From the NCBI GenBank assembly GCA_947632415.1, contig CANRPB010000003.1:1-54907 (forward strand): a stretch of DNA of 54,907 bases. Direction: 5' to 3'. The DNA comes from an uncultured Bacilli bacterium (GTDB lineage: Bacteria; Bacillota_I; Bacilli_A; RF39; UBA660). Position 1 is the first letter of the stretch. Each line of letters opens with the position of its first letter. The position numbers and the translations under genes are program-made. The notes below the pieces were generated by a model, which saw only the letters and a program-made list of their open reading frames with translations, did no database searches and was not told where the DNA came from. Below are positions 8,923 to 17,095 of the stretch, one piece after another.

Positions 8923-10527
8923 ATGGACAGTGTCCTTACTAAACCGGGGACAATTCATTTGGTTGAAAAAATTAAAAATAAATTAGCTCCTATACAAAAA
9001 TTATTATATTTACAATCTAAAATATATTTTAATGAAAAGACTCAAAGATATGAGGGTATTGGAGAATGGCTTAATAGTCGTAGGGATGGTTTGATATATG
9101 GTGTAAAAATTCCTAAGTATAGCTTTTCTACAACAACAACTGCAACTAAAATAGGTGCTAACGCAAATTTAATATTAGAACCTTCTACAGAGACTAGTGC
9201 TGGTAGAAATGATTATGAAAATATTGTATTATTTGAATGTATAAGATGTAATGGTGGAGTTGACGCAGATGGCATGCCATATGTAACTGCTATTGAAGGG
9301 TTAGATGGAAGATTTGATCCAATTAAAAATAATACATATATCATAACACCAGTATATTATAGAAAAATAACTTCAGACACGCAATATAGCACCTTTGAAT
9401 ATACTGATACTCCAACTACTGGTTTTACTGCTTGTTATGGAGCATATACAGCGACAAATGTATTGCGGCCTTTCATTTTACGAGCCTGTTATTTAGATTC
9501 AGACGGCAAGTGTAGTTCTAAATCTGGGACTATTCCTGGAACTTATAGAAGTCCTACTTCTATTGCTCACTCTCTTAATTATGATTTAACTAATAGTAAA
9601 AATAGACAAGATGGTTTAACATTTTTAACTTATGGGGATATTTGTTATCAAGAAGATTTTATGGAGCTTATGCTTGGAGTAAAAGCTCCACGAAGTCAAG
9701 TTGTTGGATGTTGTAGTTATAATTATCAATATAATTTAGCTGCGGCAGAAACAAATGTTAAACGTATTATACTTACAGATGCACAAGCTGCATTTTTTGA
9801 AATTGGCTCTACTGTATCAGTGGGCAATGAAACTGTAACTAATAAAGATCGTAATAATATTGCGAGCCATGCTATTGCGAGTTCTGTGAAAATTATTTCT
9901 AAAACGTCTCTTGGAAATGGTAATACTGCACTTAATTTAAATTTATCTAGTAATATAACAACTAAAACGAATTATTTTGTTTCTTCTATGCCGTGGTATA
10001 ATGGTACTTGTGATAAAATTCAAGGGACTTATGGTGCTCGCACTACTGCTGCATTAAAAAATAGTAAAGAACCTTTCAGATTTCAAAATTGTGAATGGAA
10101 TTTGGGAGTTTGGGAAGTTTTTTGTAATTATATGGGCATCTGCTCAACTGATGGTACAAATGATACTTATGAATATTATTTAGCACCTGATATATCAAAA
10201 GTAACTACTTCAGATGGTCAAACTGGGTGGGTTAAAATGACACATATTACAGTAGATACTAAAAATGCGAAATATATTAAAGATTATGAAGTTGAAAAAG
10301 GTGCTCGAATCCCCTCTGCTTGGAGTGGAACTGCTACTACTGGTTATATGAGTGGCTGTTGGCTATTTGGATCGGCTGGTTCCCATGAAATCCTGGCCGG
10401 TGGGGACTTGCGCGCTGGTGCTCTGGCTGGTGTTGGTGCATTCGATGCGGACTATGCCACGGGGTCTGCGTATTGGTCCTTTGGGGGCCGCTCATCTACC
10501 ATCGGGCATTCCGCGCCAGCGGAATAG
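8923..10527 (+). CDS. DGR target protein: variable receptor-binding tail tip (C-type-lectin-like)
   Basis: A 534-residue protein (site AAAGGAG, 7 bases). Its N-terminus (LTKPGTIHLVEKIKN) matches the attachment motif used by the three poly-G genes at 16.7-18.1 kb, implying that all dock at the same tail site. The last ~40 residues are encoded by the variable repeat at 10397-10498. Residues that are Asn in the template are changed here to Asp, Arg, Ala, Tyr and Ser (reading DLRAGALAGVGAFDADYATG). The ending WSFGGRSS is typical of the C-type-lectin/formylglycine-enzyme fold of DGR targets such as Bordetella phage Mtd. Stop is at 10525-10527, within bases that also form the downstream hairpin. 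Function in host receptor binding is inferred from the DGR and its tail context. Confidence 0.85.
   Translation: MDSVLTKPGTIHLVEKIKNKLAPIQKLLYLQSKIYFNEKTQRYEGIGEWLNSRRDGLIYGVKIPKYSFSTTTTATKIGANANLILEPSTETSAGRNDYENIVLFECIRCNGGVDADGMPYVTAIEGLDGRFDPIKNNTYIITPVYYRKITSDTQYSTFEYTDTPTTGFTACYGAYTATNVLRPFILRACYLDSDGKCSSKSGTIPGTYRSPTSIAHSLNYDLTNSKNRQDGLTFLTYGDICYQEDFMELMLGVKAPRSQVVGCCSYNYQYNLAAAETNVKRIILTDAQAAFFEIGSTVSVGNETVTNKDRNNIASHAIASSVKIISKTSLGNGNTALNLNLSSNITTKTNYFVSSMPWYNGTCDKIQGTYGARTTAALKNSKEPFRFQNCEWNLGVWEVFCNYMGICSTDGTNDTYEYYLAPDISKVTTSDGQTGWVKMTHITVDTKNAKYIKDYEVEKGARIPSAWSGTATTGYMSGCWLFGSAGSHEILAGGDLRAGALAGVGAFDADYATGSAYWSFGGRSSTIGHSAPAE
10397..10498 (+). repeat. DGR variable repeat (VR)
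   Basis: A 102-base segment at the 3' end of the target gene, aligned without gaps to the template repeat at 10604-10705. Fourteen differences fall at template adenines, changed to G, C or T. In the core only one other difference is seen (T in the template, G here, near 10424), plus one C/T difference near the 3' end. The invariant 3' end GGGGGCCGCT is the expected initiation-of-mutagenic-homing site. The pattern shows that adenine-directed retrohoming has occurred. Confidence 0.93.
10508..10525 (+). promoter_or_regulatory. DGR cruciform hairpin downstream of VR
   Basis: A perfect inverted repeat ATTCCGC-GCCA-GCGGAAT (7-bp stem, 4-base loop) begins 9 bases after VR and overlaps the end of the target gene. 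A short GC-rich stem with a four-base loop at this place is needed for efficient target recognition in the Bordetella phage DGR. The same role is inferred here from position and shape. Confidence 0.75.
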
Positions 10528-10832
10528 GGGTGAATTGGCCGAAGGCCAAGAGGGGTGCTAACCCCTATGGGGAGTTTGACCGTCTCGGTTTCTTTTCCGC
10601 GCTCCGGTGGGAACTTGAACAATGGTGCTCTTGCTGGTGTTGGTGCATTCAATGCGAACAATGCCACGGGGAATGCGAATTGGAACATTGGGGGCCGCTT
10701 ATCTAGCATAAATTTAAAGGTCAAATTCACTGTCTTTGAATGTAGACAGCTTAGCCATGCTTAACTAAGTGAAATAAGAGGACTGCCCGACTCCCTAGTA
10801 CAGATAATATGGAACGGGAGTTACTTCTCTAG
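10528..10832 (+). ncRNA. DGR template RNA region with structured 3' spacer
   Basis: This stretch of about 300 bases holds no convincing gene. It contains the template repeat and then a structured spacer up to the reverse transcriptase. Two stems are visible after TR: CTGTCT/AGACAG around 10730-10748 and ACTCCC/GGGAGT around 10790-10822. In studied DGRs the template RNA and the spacer before the reverse transcriptase gene are required for cDNA priming. Ends of the RNA are not known; limits given are the gene-free interval. Confidence 0.6.
10604..10705 (+). repeat. DGR template repeat (TR)
   Basis: The 102-base donor copy of VR lies in a non-coding stretch between the target gene and the reverse transcriptase, in the same orientation. 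In the VR reading frame most of its variable sites are AAC/AAT Asn codons. That is the classic template design, because mutating the first two A positions gives many residues but no stop codons. Its 3' end reads GGGGGCCGCTT where VR reads GGGGGCCGCTC, as expected for IMH* versus IMH. Confidence 0.92.
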
Positions 10833-11906
10833 ATGAAAACGTATTGTAAAAATATTGACATCACAAGCTATAAACATTTAAATGATAGCTTCGATAAATT
10901 TATAGAAAAAGGATACCGCCGTAAAGGTATCAAACGTTTTTTAAAGAGGGGCAGAAAAAATATTATAAATTCTGCTAGACAGATGCTTTTAAACCATAAT
11001 TTAATTCTTAATGAAATAAATTATTTTTATAGAACTGAACCTACAACTTTAAAAACTCGTCTTATTGCACGTGAAAGTGCAATGCAACAATACTTTGATT
11101 ATATTGCAGTTGTTGCATTAAAACCTATGTTCGATGCAAAAATTGGATATCATCAATGCGCATCTATTAAAGGCAAAGGCCAAGCACATGCACAACGATA
11201 TTTAAAAAGATGGGTACGGGATTTAAATAATAAATATTATGTTAAATTAGATATACGTAAATTTTATGAATCAGTTGATACTGCAATTTTAATGTCAATG
11301 TTAGAGAAAGACGTTAAAAATAAAGATTTGTTGTGGTTAATAGAAACATTAATTAGTACGTATAAAAAAGGTTTAAATATAGGTTCTTTTCTTAGCCAAT
11401 ATTTAGCTAATTATTATTTATCAGAAGCTTATCGGTATGCAAATAATTTATATAGATATAAAAGAGATAAACGAGTTAAATTAGCTAAACATATTTTAGT
11501 TTATATGGATGATTGGATTTTTATAGGTAGTAATAAAACTAATATAAAAAATGCAGTAAAACAAACAATTAATTTTATTGAGCAACAATTAAAATTAGAA
11601 GTAAAACCTTGGAAAATATGCCAAATAGATTCTGAACCAATAGATATGGTTGGATGGGTATTTAGACGTCAACGTACTTCGATAAGAGATACAATTTTTT
11701 TAAGAGCACGTAGAGCTTTTAAGAGAGCTGCCCGCAAACAATTTATTAATCCGCATGCAGCCGCACGTTGTATTTCATATTGGGGTTTCTTTAAATGGGC
11801 AGATAATGACTTGTTTGAACAAAATAACAATTTAAAAAAAATATTAAATGATTGTAAAAATAGTATATCACTATCTGCTATAGAAAAAAATCTTAACGTA
11901 ATCTAA
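10833..11906 (+). CDS. DGR reverse transcriptase
   Basis: A 357-residue reverse transcriptase. Fingers-domain residues TRLIARES and the QYFDYIAVVAL helix precede YVKLDIRKFYESVD (first catalytic Asp region, about residue 142). The motif IGSFLSQYLANYYLS (about residue 183) has the SQ dipeptide that marks DGR enzymes in place of the usual QG, and YMDD lies at about residue 223. It copies the template RNA with errors at adenines and the cDNA replaces VR. It sits just after TR and before a second fibre gene. No separate Avd accessory gene is seen next to it. No good Shine-Dalgarno is seen before the ATG; the upstream structured RNA may control translation. Confidence 0.93.
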   Translation: MKTYCKNIDITSYKHLNDSFDKFIEKGYRRKGIKRFLKRGRKNIINSARQMLLNHNLILNEINYFYRTEPTTLKTRLIARESAMQQYFDYIAVVALKPMFDAKIGYHQCASIKGKGQAHAQRYLKRWVRDLNNKYYVKLDIRKFYESVDTAILMSMLEKDVKNKDLLWLIETLISTYKKGLNIGSFLSQYLANYYLSEAYRYANNLYRYKRDKRVKLAKHILVYMDDWIFIGSNKTNIKNAVKQTINFIEQQLKLEVKPWKICQIDSEPIDMVGWVFRRQRTSIRDTIFLRARRAFKRAARKQFINPHAAARCISYWGFFKWADNDLFEQNNNLKKILNDCKNSISLSAIEKNLNVI

Positions 11907-11941
11907 TAATGAGTAGAGATAAAAGGAGGTTTAACTTAGAT

Positions 11942-13309
11942 ATGGCGAAGGGTAATCCTAATGACGAATCTATGAAATTAAATTTCATACCTAAAGTCTG
12001 GGATGATGAAGCAAAAGAATTTAAACCATTCTATATTGCTCCTGACTCTACTGATAAAGTTCGTGGGGACGTTTATTTATCTGATGATTTTAGTGAAAGC
12101 GATGCGGCAACTGGTGTAACAGCTGCTACTCCTAAATTATTGTCTACATTACGGGATGCTTATATTGATTCTGCGACCGAATCCGCGGAAGCTGCTAAAA
12201 CTGCGGCTGAAGCTGCTCAGGCCGCCGCAGAATCTGCAAAAAATATCGCGGATAATTCAATTCAAAAAAATGACCCTAGCGATCAAAAAATACAAGGTAG
12301 TATTATACCGACTGCCCCAGGGACTCAAAGTTTAGGAACCGAAGAGTTTCCTTGGGGCGATATATATGGTACATTAAAAGGAAATGCGGATAGTGCTACT
12401 GAAGCAGAACATGCTAAATCTGCGGATAAAGCTACGACTGCTGAGAAAGCAACAACAGCTGATACTGCCACTAAACTAGGCGCAGCTACTATAGGTGGAG
12501 TCGCACAAGGTATATATCTTAATCTTGGGGTTCCAACTGCGAAAAATGCTAATATAGGATCTGCATATTTACCTAGTTATTTAAAAGGCGGGATAGATAC
12601 TGTTTGTACTTCGCCTTCACTTTTGGTAAATTTAGGTGTGGGAACTGCTGCTAATATTTTTGCGCAAGATCCTAGACCTGGAGTTACTGGTGTTTTACCT
12701 ATAGCTAATGGTGGTACTGGTAAAACTGATGCAGCAGGAGCTCGTACTGCTTTAGGTTTAGGCAGTTTAGCTACGTATAATTTACCTACTGGAATTCCAG
12801 AAACTATAAATAACTTATTCATAAATGGAGCAGGACAATGGGTAGAAGTAAAAGGTGGGGGTATTGGAGGAGATATTCTTGCTGGAGAAAAATTGTCTAC
12901 TAATTCTGCTAATAGTTTAGCTACAGATAACTCAGCTTCTTCGGGAAAAGCAATAACTATTCCTTCTAAGGATAATAAAGAACTTATAAGAAAAACGTTT
13001 GAAGTTCCTTTCGGAAGTTATTCTATTATAGTAAGAGCAAAAGTCACTGCTAATACTAGTACTAGTACTATTTTTCAAATTATTGCTTATGCTGGTACAA
13101 CTTTGTTAAAATCAGTAGACATAAAGCCTAATTATTTTCTTGCTGCTAATACTTGGCGTCCTATTGGAATAGGTGTTGATTTTGCGGCAACAGCAGCATG
13201 TAATTTAGTTATAGTTATAAAATCTGTAGGACTAACTGAGAACATTACAGCTTATATAGATAGTTTAACTGTTATGCTTGCTCCAGTTGCAATTAATATG
13301 ATAGGATAG
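11942..13309 (+). CDS. Second tail fibre, paralogue of the fibre at 7884
   Basis: A 455-residue fibre. An upstream in-frame ATG at 11909 exists, but AAAGGAGGT at 11920-11930 favours the ATG at 11942, giving MAKGNPNDES, which matches the start of the fibre at 7884. Residues 1-60 repeat the adaptor (YIAPDSTDKVRGDVYL). Residues 75-110 are an Ala-rich helix. Residues 140-200 are small-residue repeats of the KSADKATTAEKATT type, typical of intramolecular-chaperone-free shafts. A GGTGKTDAAGARTALGLG repeat follows. The C-terminal 130 residues look like a jelly-roll carbohydrate-binding tip (KTFEVPFGSYSI). The DGR was apparently inserted between two related fibre genes. Confidence 0.72.
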   Translation: MAKGNPNDESMKLNFIPKVWDDEAKEFKPFYIAPDSTDKVRGDVYLSDDFSESDAATGVTAATPKLLSTLRDAYIDSATESAEAAKTAAEAAQAAAESAKNIADNSIQKNDPSDQKIQGSIIPTAPGTQSLGTEEFPWGDIYGTLKGNADSATEAEHAKSADKATTAEKATTADTATKLGAATIGGVAQGIYLNLGVPTAKNANIGSAYLPSYLKGGIDTVCTSPSLLVNLGVGTAANIFAQDPRPGVTGVLPIANGGTGKTDAAGARTALGLGSLATYNLPTGIPETINNLFINGAGQWVEVKGGGIGGDILAGEKLSTNSANSLATDNSASSGKAITIPSKDNKELIRKTFEVPFGSYSIIVRAKVTANTSTSTIFQIIAYAGTTLLKSVDIKPNYFLAANTWRPIGIGVDFAATAACNLVIVIKSVGLTENITAYIDSLTVMLAPVAINMIG

Positions 13310-13313
13310 CATT

Positions 13314-14642
13314 ATGGATAATTATATTAGAAAAGAGGACGTAGCTGAATTAAAAGCTAGATTAGTAGCTGTATATGATAAAAGAGATGGATGGGGTTCA
13401 TCTGAAGTTATTAAGCATAAATTACTTAATAATAGTGCGAATATTACAAAAGATGGATATATTATTGGTGAAGATTATGCAGCACTTGATAATGCTATTT
13501 TAGATTTTAATGATGCTTTTGTTAATAATGTAATATACACTAATACTATACAATCTGTATATCCTGCAAGAGAAGTACAAGAAAATATAGCAATTTCAAA
13601 ATTAGAAAAACATTCTGAAAGTGACCACGGCTGTCGCGGAGCTTGTATAGGTCTTTGTACTGGTACTTGCGATAATACTGTAGCTGGCAAAACAACTTCT
13701 AGTTCAGGTTGCAGTAGTTGTGAGGGTGGATGCTATAATACTTGTGAAAGCGCTTGCGGGAGTAATTGTATAAATGGCTGTACTGGTAGTTCTGGCTCAC
13801 AAGGTAGTAATGGCTGTTCTGGATGTTCAGGTGGATGTTCAGCATGTACTGGCGGTTGTAGTTCTGGCTGCGGGTCTGGATGTACCAATGGATGTATCGG
13901 TTGCTCAGGTGGATGTCAAGGATGTTCATACTGTACTGCGTCCTGTCAAAGTAACTGTACTGGTACTTGTTATAACTCTTGTACTTCACAATGTGGGCAA
14001 AGTTGTTCTGGGGATTGTAACGCGCAATGTACTAATTGTTTTAATATGTGCAGTGGGTGTACTGGTACATGCGATGGATCATGTAGAACTGGTAGCGGAA
14101 GTAGTTGTGGCTCAGGATCTACAAACTGTACTTCAAATTGCGGATCTTGTCGATCTTGTGTAACTGTGTGTGGAAGTGGCTGTAGTGGTAGGTGTACGGG
14201 TTGTTCAAATACGTGTACCCAGACATGTTCTGAGGGAAGTGCCGGAATAGCAGGCGGTTGTGCACTCTGTGCAGGTGGTTGTAAGTCTGGCTGTGGTAAT
14301 GGATGCACAGGAGGTTGTGGTTCTGGTTGCTCAACAGGTTGTACAGGTTATACTAGCTCTAGAGGAACTAGTGGTGGTTGTTCAAGCTGTTTAGGCGGAT
14401 GTTCAGCATGTACTGGTAGTTGTAGTTCTGGCTGCGGATCTGGGTGCACGGGGAGCTGTTCTCAAAATTGTGTTAATGAGTGTGGACAAACATGTGGGAC
14501 AGGATGTACTAATCAATGCAATAACGTATGTACTTCTTGTTCATTAGGATGCTATAGTGGTTGTAGTCAGTCATGTTCATCAAATTGTGATAGCACTTGT
14601 TTTTCAAATTGTTCAAATACCTGTTTTGGACAATCAAAATAA
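13314..14642 (+). CDS. Cysteine-rich CXXX-repeat protein, candidate radical-SAM substrate
   Basis: A 442-residue protein of unusual make-up. Residues 1-105 are an ordinary, partly helical leader or adaptor (MDNYIRKEDVAELKARLVAV). From residue ~106 to the end almost only Gly, Ser, Thr, Asn and Cys occur. I count about 77 cysteines, mostly spaced Cys-x-x-x-Cys with occasional Cys-x-x-Cys, for example CSSGCGSGCTNGC. A ~50-base unit at 13833 recurs at 14397, so the gene has grown by internal duplication. There is no signal peptide. Downstream lie a small helical protein and a SPASM radical SAM enzyme, as in CXXX-repeat peptide maturation systems. A thioether- or otherwise cross-linked tail appendage is inferred; a metal-binding or disulfide-rich adhesin is the alternative. 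Confidence 0.8.
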   Translation: MDNYIRKEDVAELKARLVAVYDKRDGWGSSEVIKHKLLNNSANITKDGYIIGEDYAALDNAILDFNDAFVNNVIYTNTIQSVYPAREVQENIAISKLEKHSESDHGCRGACIGLCTGTCDNTVAGKTTSSSGCSSCEGGCYNTCESACGSNCINGCTGSSGSQGSNGCSGCSGGCSACTGGCSSGCGSGCTNGCIGCSGGCQGCSYCTASCQSNCTGTCYNSCTSQCGQSCSGDCNAQCTNCFNMCSGCTGTCDGSCRTGSGSSCGSGSTNCTSNCGSCRSCVTVCGSGCSGRCTGCSNTCTQTCSEGSAGIAGGCALCAGGCKSGCGNGCTGGCGSGCSTGCTGYTSSRGTSGGCSSCLGGCSACTGSCSSGCGSGCTGSCSQNCVNECGQTCGTGCTNQCNNVCTSCSLGCYSGCSQSCSSNCDSTCFSNCSNTCFGQSK

Positions 14643-14666
14643 CATAAAGAGAAAAAAGGAGATCAA

Positions 14667-15002
14667 ATGAGAAAAATAATAGTTTCATGTCCACAAGATT
14701 TAGCTTTAGAATTAGAAAAAAATTATTATGAAATAACTGTTTTACAACAATTAATTGATAGGTACATTGACAATCATCCAGAAATTGAAGACATATTTGA
14801 AACTAAAATTGGATTTAATTTATTACAACGACTTACCGAAAAACAAACTAACTATGAAACATTAAAAAATATTTTAACTAAAAATGTTATTCCAGAATAT
14901 TTGCAAAATCATAGTCTTAATTGGTCATTAGATTTTTTAAATAATGAAGTAACAATTAATATTTTATGCGATTGCGAGATCCCAGAATGCCCAAAAGAAT
15001 AA
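14667..15002 (+). CDS. Small helical protein, possible CXXX-system accessory factor
   Basis: A 111-residue protein with AAAAGGAG 6 bases before the ATG. It is predicted helical (LQQLIDRYIDNHPEIE, then TEKQTNYETLKNIL), with Cys residues clustered near the end (CDCEIPEC). Size, helical pairing and place between the Cys-rich protein and the radical SAM enzyme resemble the small modification-system proteins found beside CXXX-repeat maturases. I cannot show homology by eye. It overlaps the start of the radical SAM gene, so the two are probably translated together. Confidence 0.5.
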   Translation: MRKIIVSCPQDLALELEKNYYEITVLQQLIDRYIDNHPEIEDIFETKIGFNLLQRLTEKQTNYETLKNILTKNVIPEYLQNHSLNWSLDFLNNEVTINILCDCEIPECPKE

Positions 15003-16315
15003 TAGAATTTGGAGATCAAATATCGCAACTTTATCCTTCTTTTAAACCAAAAACACCAGGTAGTATTGTTAAAAATATTACTCTATGTGTAACTAATGAT
15101 TGTCAATTAAGATGCACTTATTGTTATGAACATCATAAATCTAATCAATATATGGACTTTAATACTGGAAAAAAGTTTATAGATTTAATTCTTACTGGCG
15201 ACAAAGGAATGGATCAATATGTGTCAACAGAAGATTCTAAAGGTGTTATATTAGAATTTATTGGTGGAGAACCAATGCTAGCTGTTGATCTTATTGATAA
15301 ATTACTTGATTATTTTATAGAAAAAGCGTTAGAATTAAATCATCCTTGGGCTTATTGTTGGAGAGTATCAATTAGCTCTAATGGAGTAAATTATTTTGAA
15401 CCTAAAGTTCAACAATTTTTAAAGAAATGGGATCAAGTACTAGCCTATTCAATTTCATTAGATGGCAATAAAGAATTACATGATGCTTGTCGTCATTATG
15501 CGGGAACTACTATAGGATGCTATGATGAAGCTCACGCAGCCGCATTAGATTGGATGTCAAAAGGGCATTACCTTGGTTCTAAAATGACTTACTCTCCTGA
15601 TAATATCCCCTATATGTATGACGCAATGGTTGCAATGTTAGATGATGGTTACACTGAAATTGCATCAAACCCAGCTTTTGAACCTAAATATACTATAAAC
15701 GATGCTAAATTATATTACCAACAAGGGAAAAAAATAGCTGATGAAATTTTGCGTCGTAATCTTGATATGGATAATGAATATAGTATTACTTTATTTGATG
15801 ATGGTTTATTTGGCCCAATAGCAGAAGATGATATTCAAAACTGGTGCGGCGGTACTGGTTTAATGATTGCTTGTGACTATGACGGGCTTATCTATCCTTG
15901 TTTACGGTATATGTCTATGTCTCTTGGAGATGACCAACCTCCTCTTATTTTAGGTAATGTAGATGATGGTATTTTACAAACTAAAAAAGAGCGAGATACT
16001 CTAAAATGTTTGCAATGTATAACTCGTCGTACACAATCTACTGACGAATGTTTTTATTGCCCTATTGGACGAGGTTGTGCTTGGTGTTCTGCTTGGAATT
16101 ATCAGCTCTATGGGACTGCTGATAAAAGATGTACTAATATTTGTGTTTTACATAAGGCAAGAGCACTGTTTAACTATTATTTTTGGAATAAATACTATCG
16201 TAAAACACATCAAAATAAAAGAATGAAGATATTTATTCCAGAAGAATGGGCTTTAGAAATTATTTCTAAAGATGAATGGAATGAATTACTAGAGTTAGAA
16301 AGGGTTGATAGATGA
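14987..16315 (+). CDS. Radical SAM/SPASM enzyme, candidate peptide maturase
   Basis: About 442 residues from the ATG at 14987; an alternative ATG at 14966 adds seven residues, and both lie inside the upstream gene. The radical SAM cluster motif CQLRCTYC (Cys-x3-Cys-x2-Cys, about residues 39-46) follows the strand NITLCVTND. A GGEPML motif at about residue 88 binds the SAM amino group. A SPASM-like C-terminal set of cysteines runs from CLQC through CFYCPIGRGCAWC to CTNIC (about residues 340-390) and would bind auxiliary iron-sulfur clusters. Such enzymes cross-link or oxidise ribosomal peptides and proteins. The substrate is inferred to be the Cys-rich protein at 13314. Confidence 0.82.
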   Translation: MPKRIIEFGDQISQLYPSFKPKTPGSIVKNITLCVTNDCQLRCTYCYEHHKSNQYMDFNTGKKFIDLILTGDKGMDQYVSTEDSKGVILEFIGGEPMLAVDLIDKLLDYFIEKALELNHPWAYCWRVSISSNGVNYFEPKVQQFLKKWDQVLAYSISLDGNKELHDACRHYAGTTIGCYDEAHAAALDWMSKGHYLGSKMTYSPDNIPYMYDAMVAMLDDGYTEIASNPAFEPKYTINDAKLYYQQGKKIADEILRRNLDMDNEYSITLFDDGLFGPIAEDDIQNWCGGTGLMIACDYDGLIYPCLRYMSMSLGDDQPPLILGNVDDGILQTKKERDTLKCLQCITRRTQSTDECFYCPIGRGCAWCSAWNYQLYGTADKRCTNICVLHKARALFNYYFWNKYYRKTHQNKRMKIFIPEEWALEIISKDEWNELLELERVDR

Positions 16316-16638
16316 AAATTCAATTAGACGCTAATGAACCTTTTGAAGTAAATGGCGTTACTCAATCTTATAATAAAGATAGATTAAATAATCCTTATCA
16401 TCTTTATATTACTATTATGGATCAAGATAAACCTCTAAAAGATTATATCGAATTAGTAGAACATATATCTACTATTACAATTTTACCTGAAGATGGGGGT
16501 AAAAAAGTAAAATTTAATATCATTGCAACAGATGGAGAAAATCAAGGGGCTACTTATAGTAAAACGTTTGATGATAATAATCAAATAATTAATTTAACTT
16601 TTGTTATTGATCCCAAAGAGTTACCAGTGGAAGAATAA
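16312..16638 (+). CDS. Small beta-rich protein of unknown function
   Basis: A 108-residue acidic protein whose ATG overlaps the stop of the radical SAM gene (ATGA). It appears beta-rich, has no membrane segment or cysteines, and does not match a family known to me. Its coupling to the radical SAM gene suggests it belongs to the same operon; it could be a small structural protein or a modification partner. The 95 bases after it hold only AT-rich sequence and the next ribosome site. Confidence 0.5.
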   Translation: MKIQLDANEPFEVNGVTQSYNKDRLNNPYHLYITIMDQDKPLKDYIELVEHISTITILPEDGGKKVKFNIIATDGENQGATYSKTFDDNNQIINLTFVIDPKELPVEE

Positions 16639-16733
16639 TAAGATATAAATAAAAATATAATCTTAATAATTATAGTACTACAATTCAATGCACTCTTGGC
16701 ATTAAATTAATAGAAAATTAAAAGGAGATAAAA

Positions 16734-17079
16734 ATGAAACTTCTTGATTCAACGGGGGGGGCATTTAGTCTCTAAAATAAAAAGTTGGGTTAATTCTAGA
16801 TTAAATTTATTAGCTTGTAGACAATTGCATATTGCTCCTAACAATGATTATTCTGCTCAATTTGTAGTATATTATGCAAAAGAAGGGTACAGTACATATA
16901 AGCATGATTGTTTAATATTGACCCCTAGCTGGACAAAAAATAATATATTGCAATTAACATTTTCTCGTAGAGATGGTGGAGGCTATACTGCTGCATGGAA
17001 ATTGTCTATAGACGAAAATGGTTTTGTCAAAGGAACATATTATGATGATCCCAGCACTCCAGTATTACCAGAAAAATAA
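16734..17079 (+). CDS. Phase-variable short tail-tip gene 1 (OFF as sequenced)
   Basis: Starts at 16734 (AAAGGAG, 8 bases). A run of eight G at 16754-16761 throws the frame out and translation would stop at 16773 after 13 residues. With seven (or ten) G the frame continues to 17079 and gives about 114 residues beginning MKLLDSTGGHLVSKIKS. This is a typical N-terminal attachment motif of Firmicute phage fibre tips. The downstream part (residues 30-114) is a small, beta-rich, aromatic domain without known family. It is the first of three tandem genes with the same arrangement. Assembly error in the homopolymer is the main alternative to true phase variation. Confidence 0.7.
16754..16761 (+). 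repeat. Poly-G tract (G8) in tail-tip gene 1
   Basis: Eight consecutive G within the codons for the conserved Gly-Gly of the attachment motif, 20 bases after the start codon. Seven G opens the downstream frame; eight or nine close it. Long G runs are rare in this AT-rich window. Confidence 0.8.
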
Positions 17080-17095
17080 GTATAGGAGGATATAT

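Noticed and set aside
10352..10764. Short open frames covering VR and TR on both strands
   Set aside because: They overlap the DGR repeats, lack ribosome sites and arise from the locally GC-rich sequence.
13699..14334. Several long open frames on both strands inside the Cys-rich gene, including a Val/Leu-rich and a His/Pro-rich one
   Set aside because: They are shifted readings of the repetitive TGT/GGT/AGT codons of the Cys-rich gene; none has a ribosome site or independent start context.
13620..14640. Possible CRISPR array because of short GC-richer repeats
   Set aside because: Repeats are irregular, lie in one open frame and encode Cys-x-x-x units; no constant repeat/spacer length.
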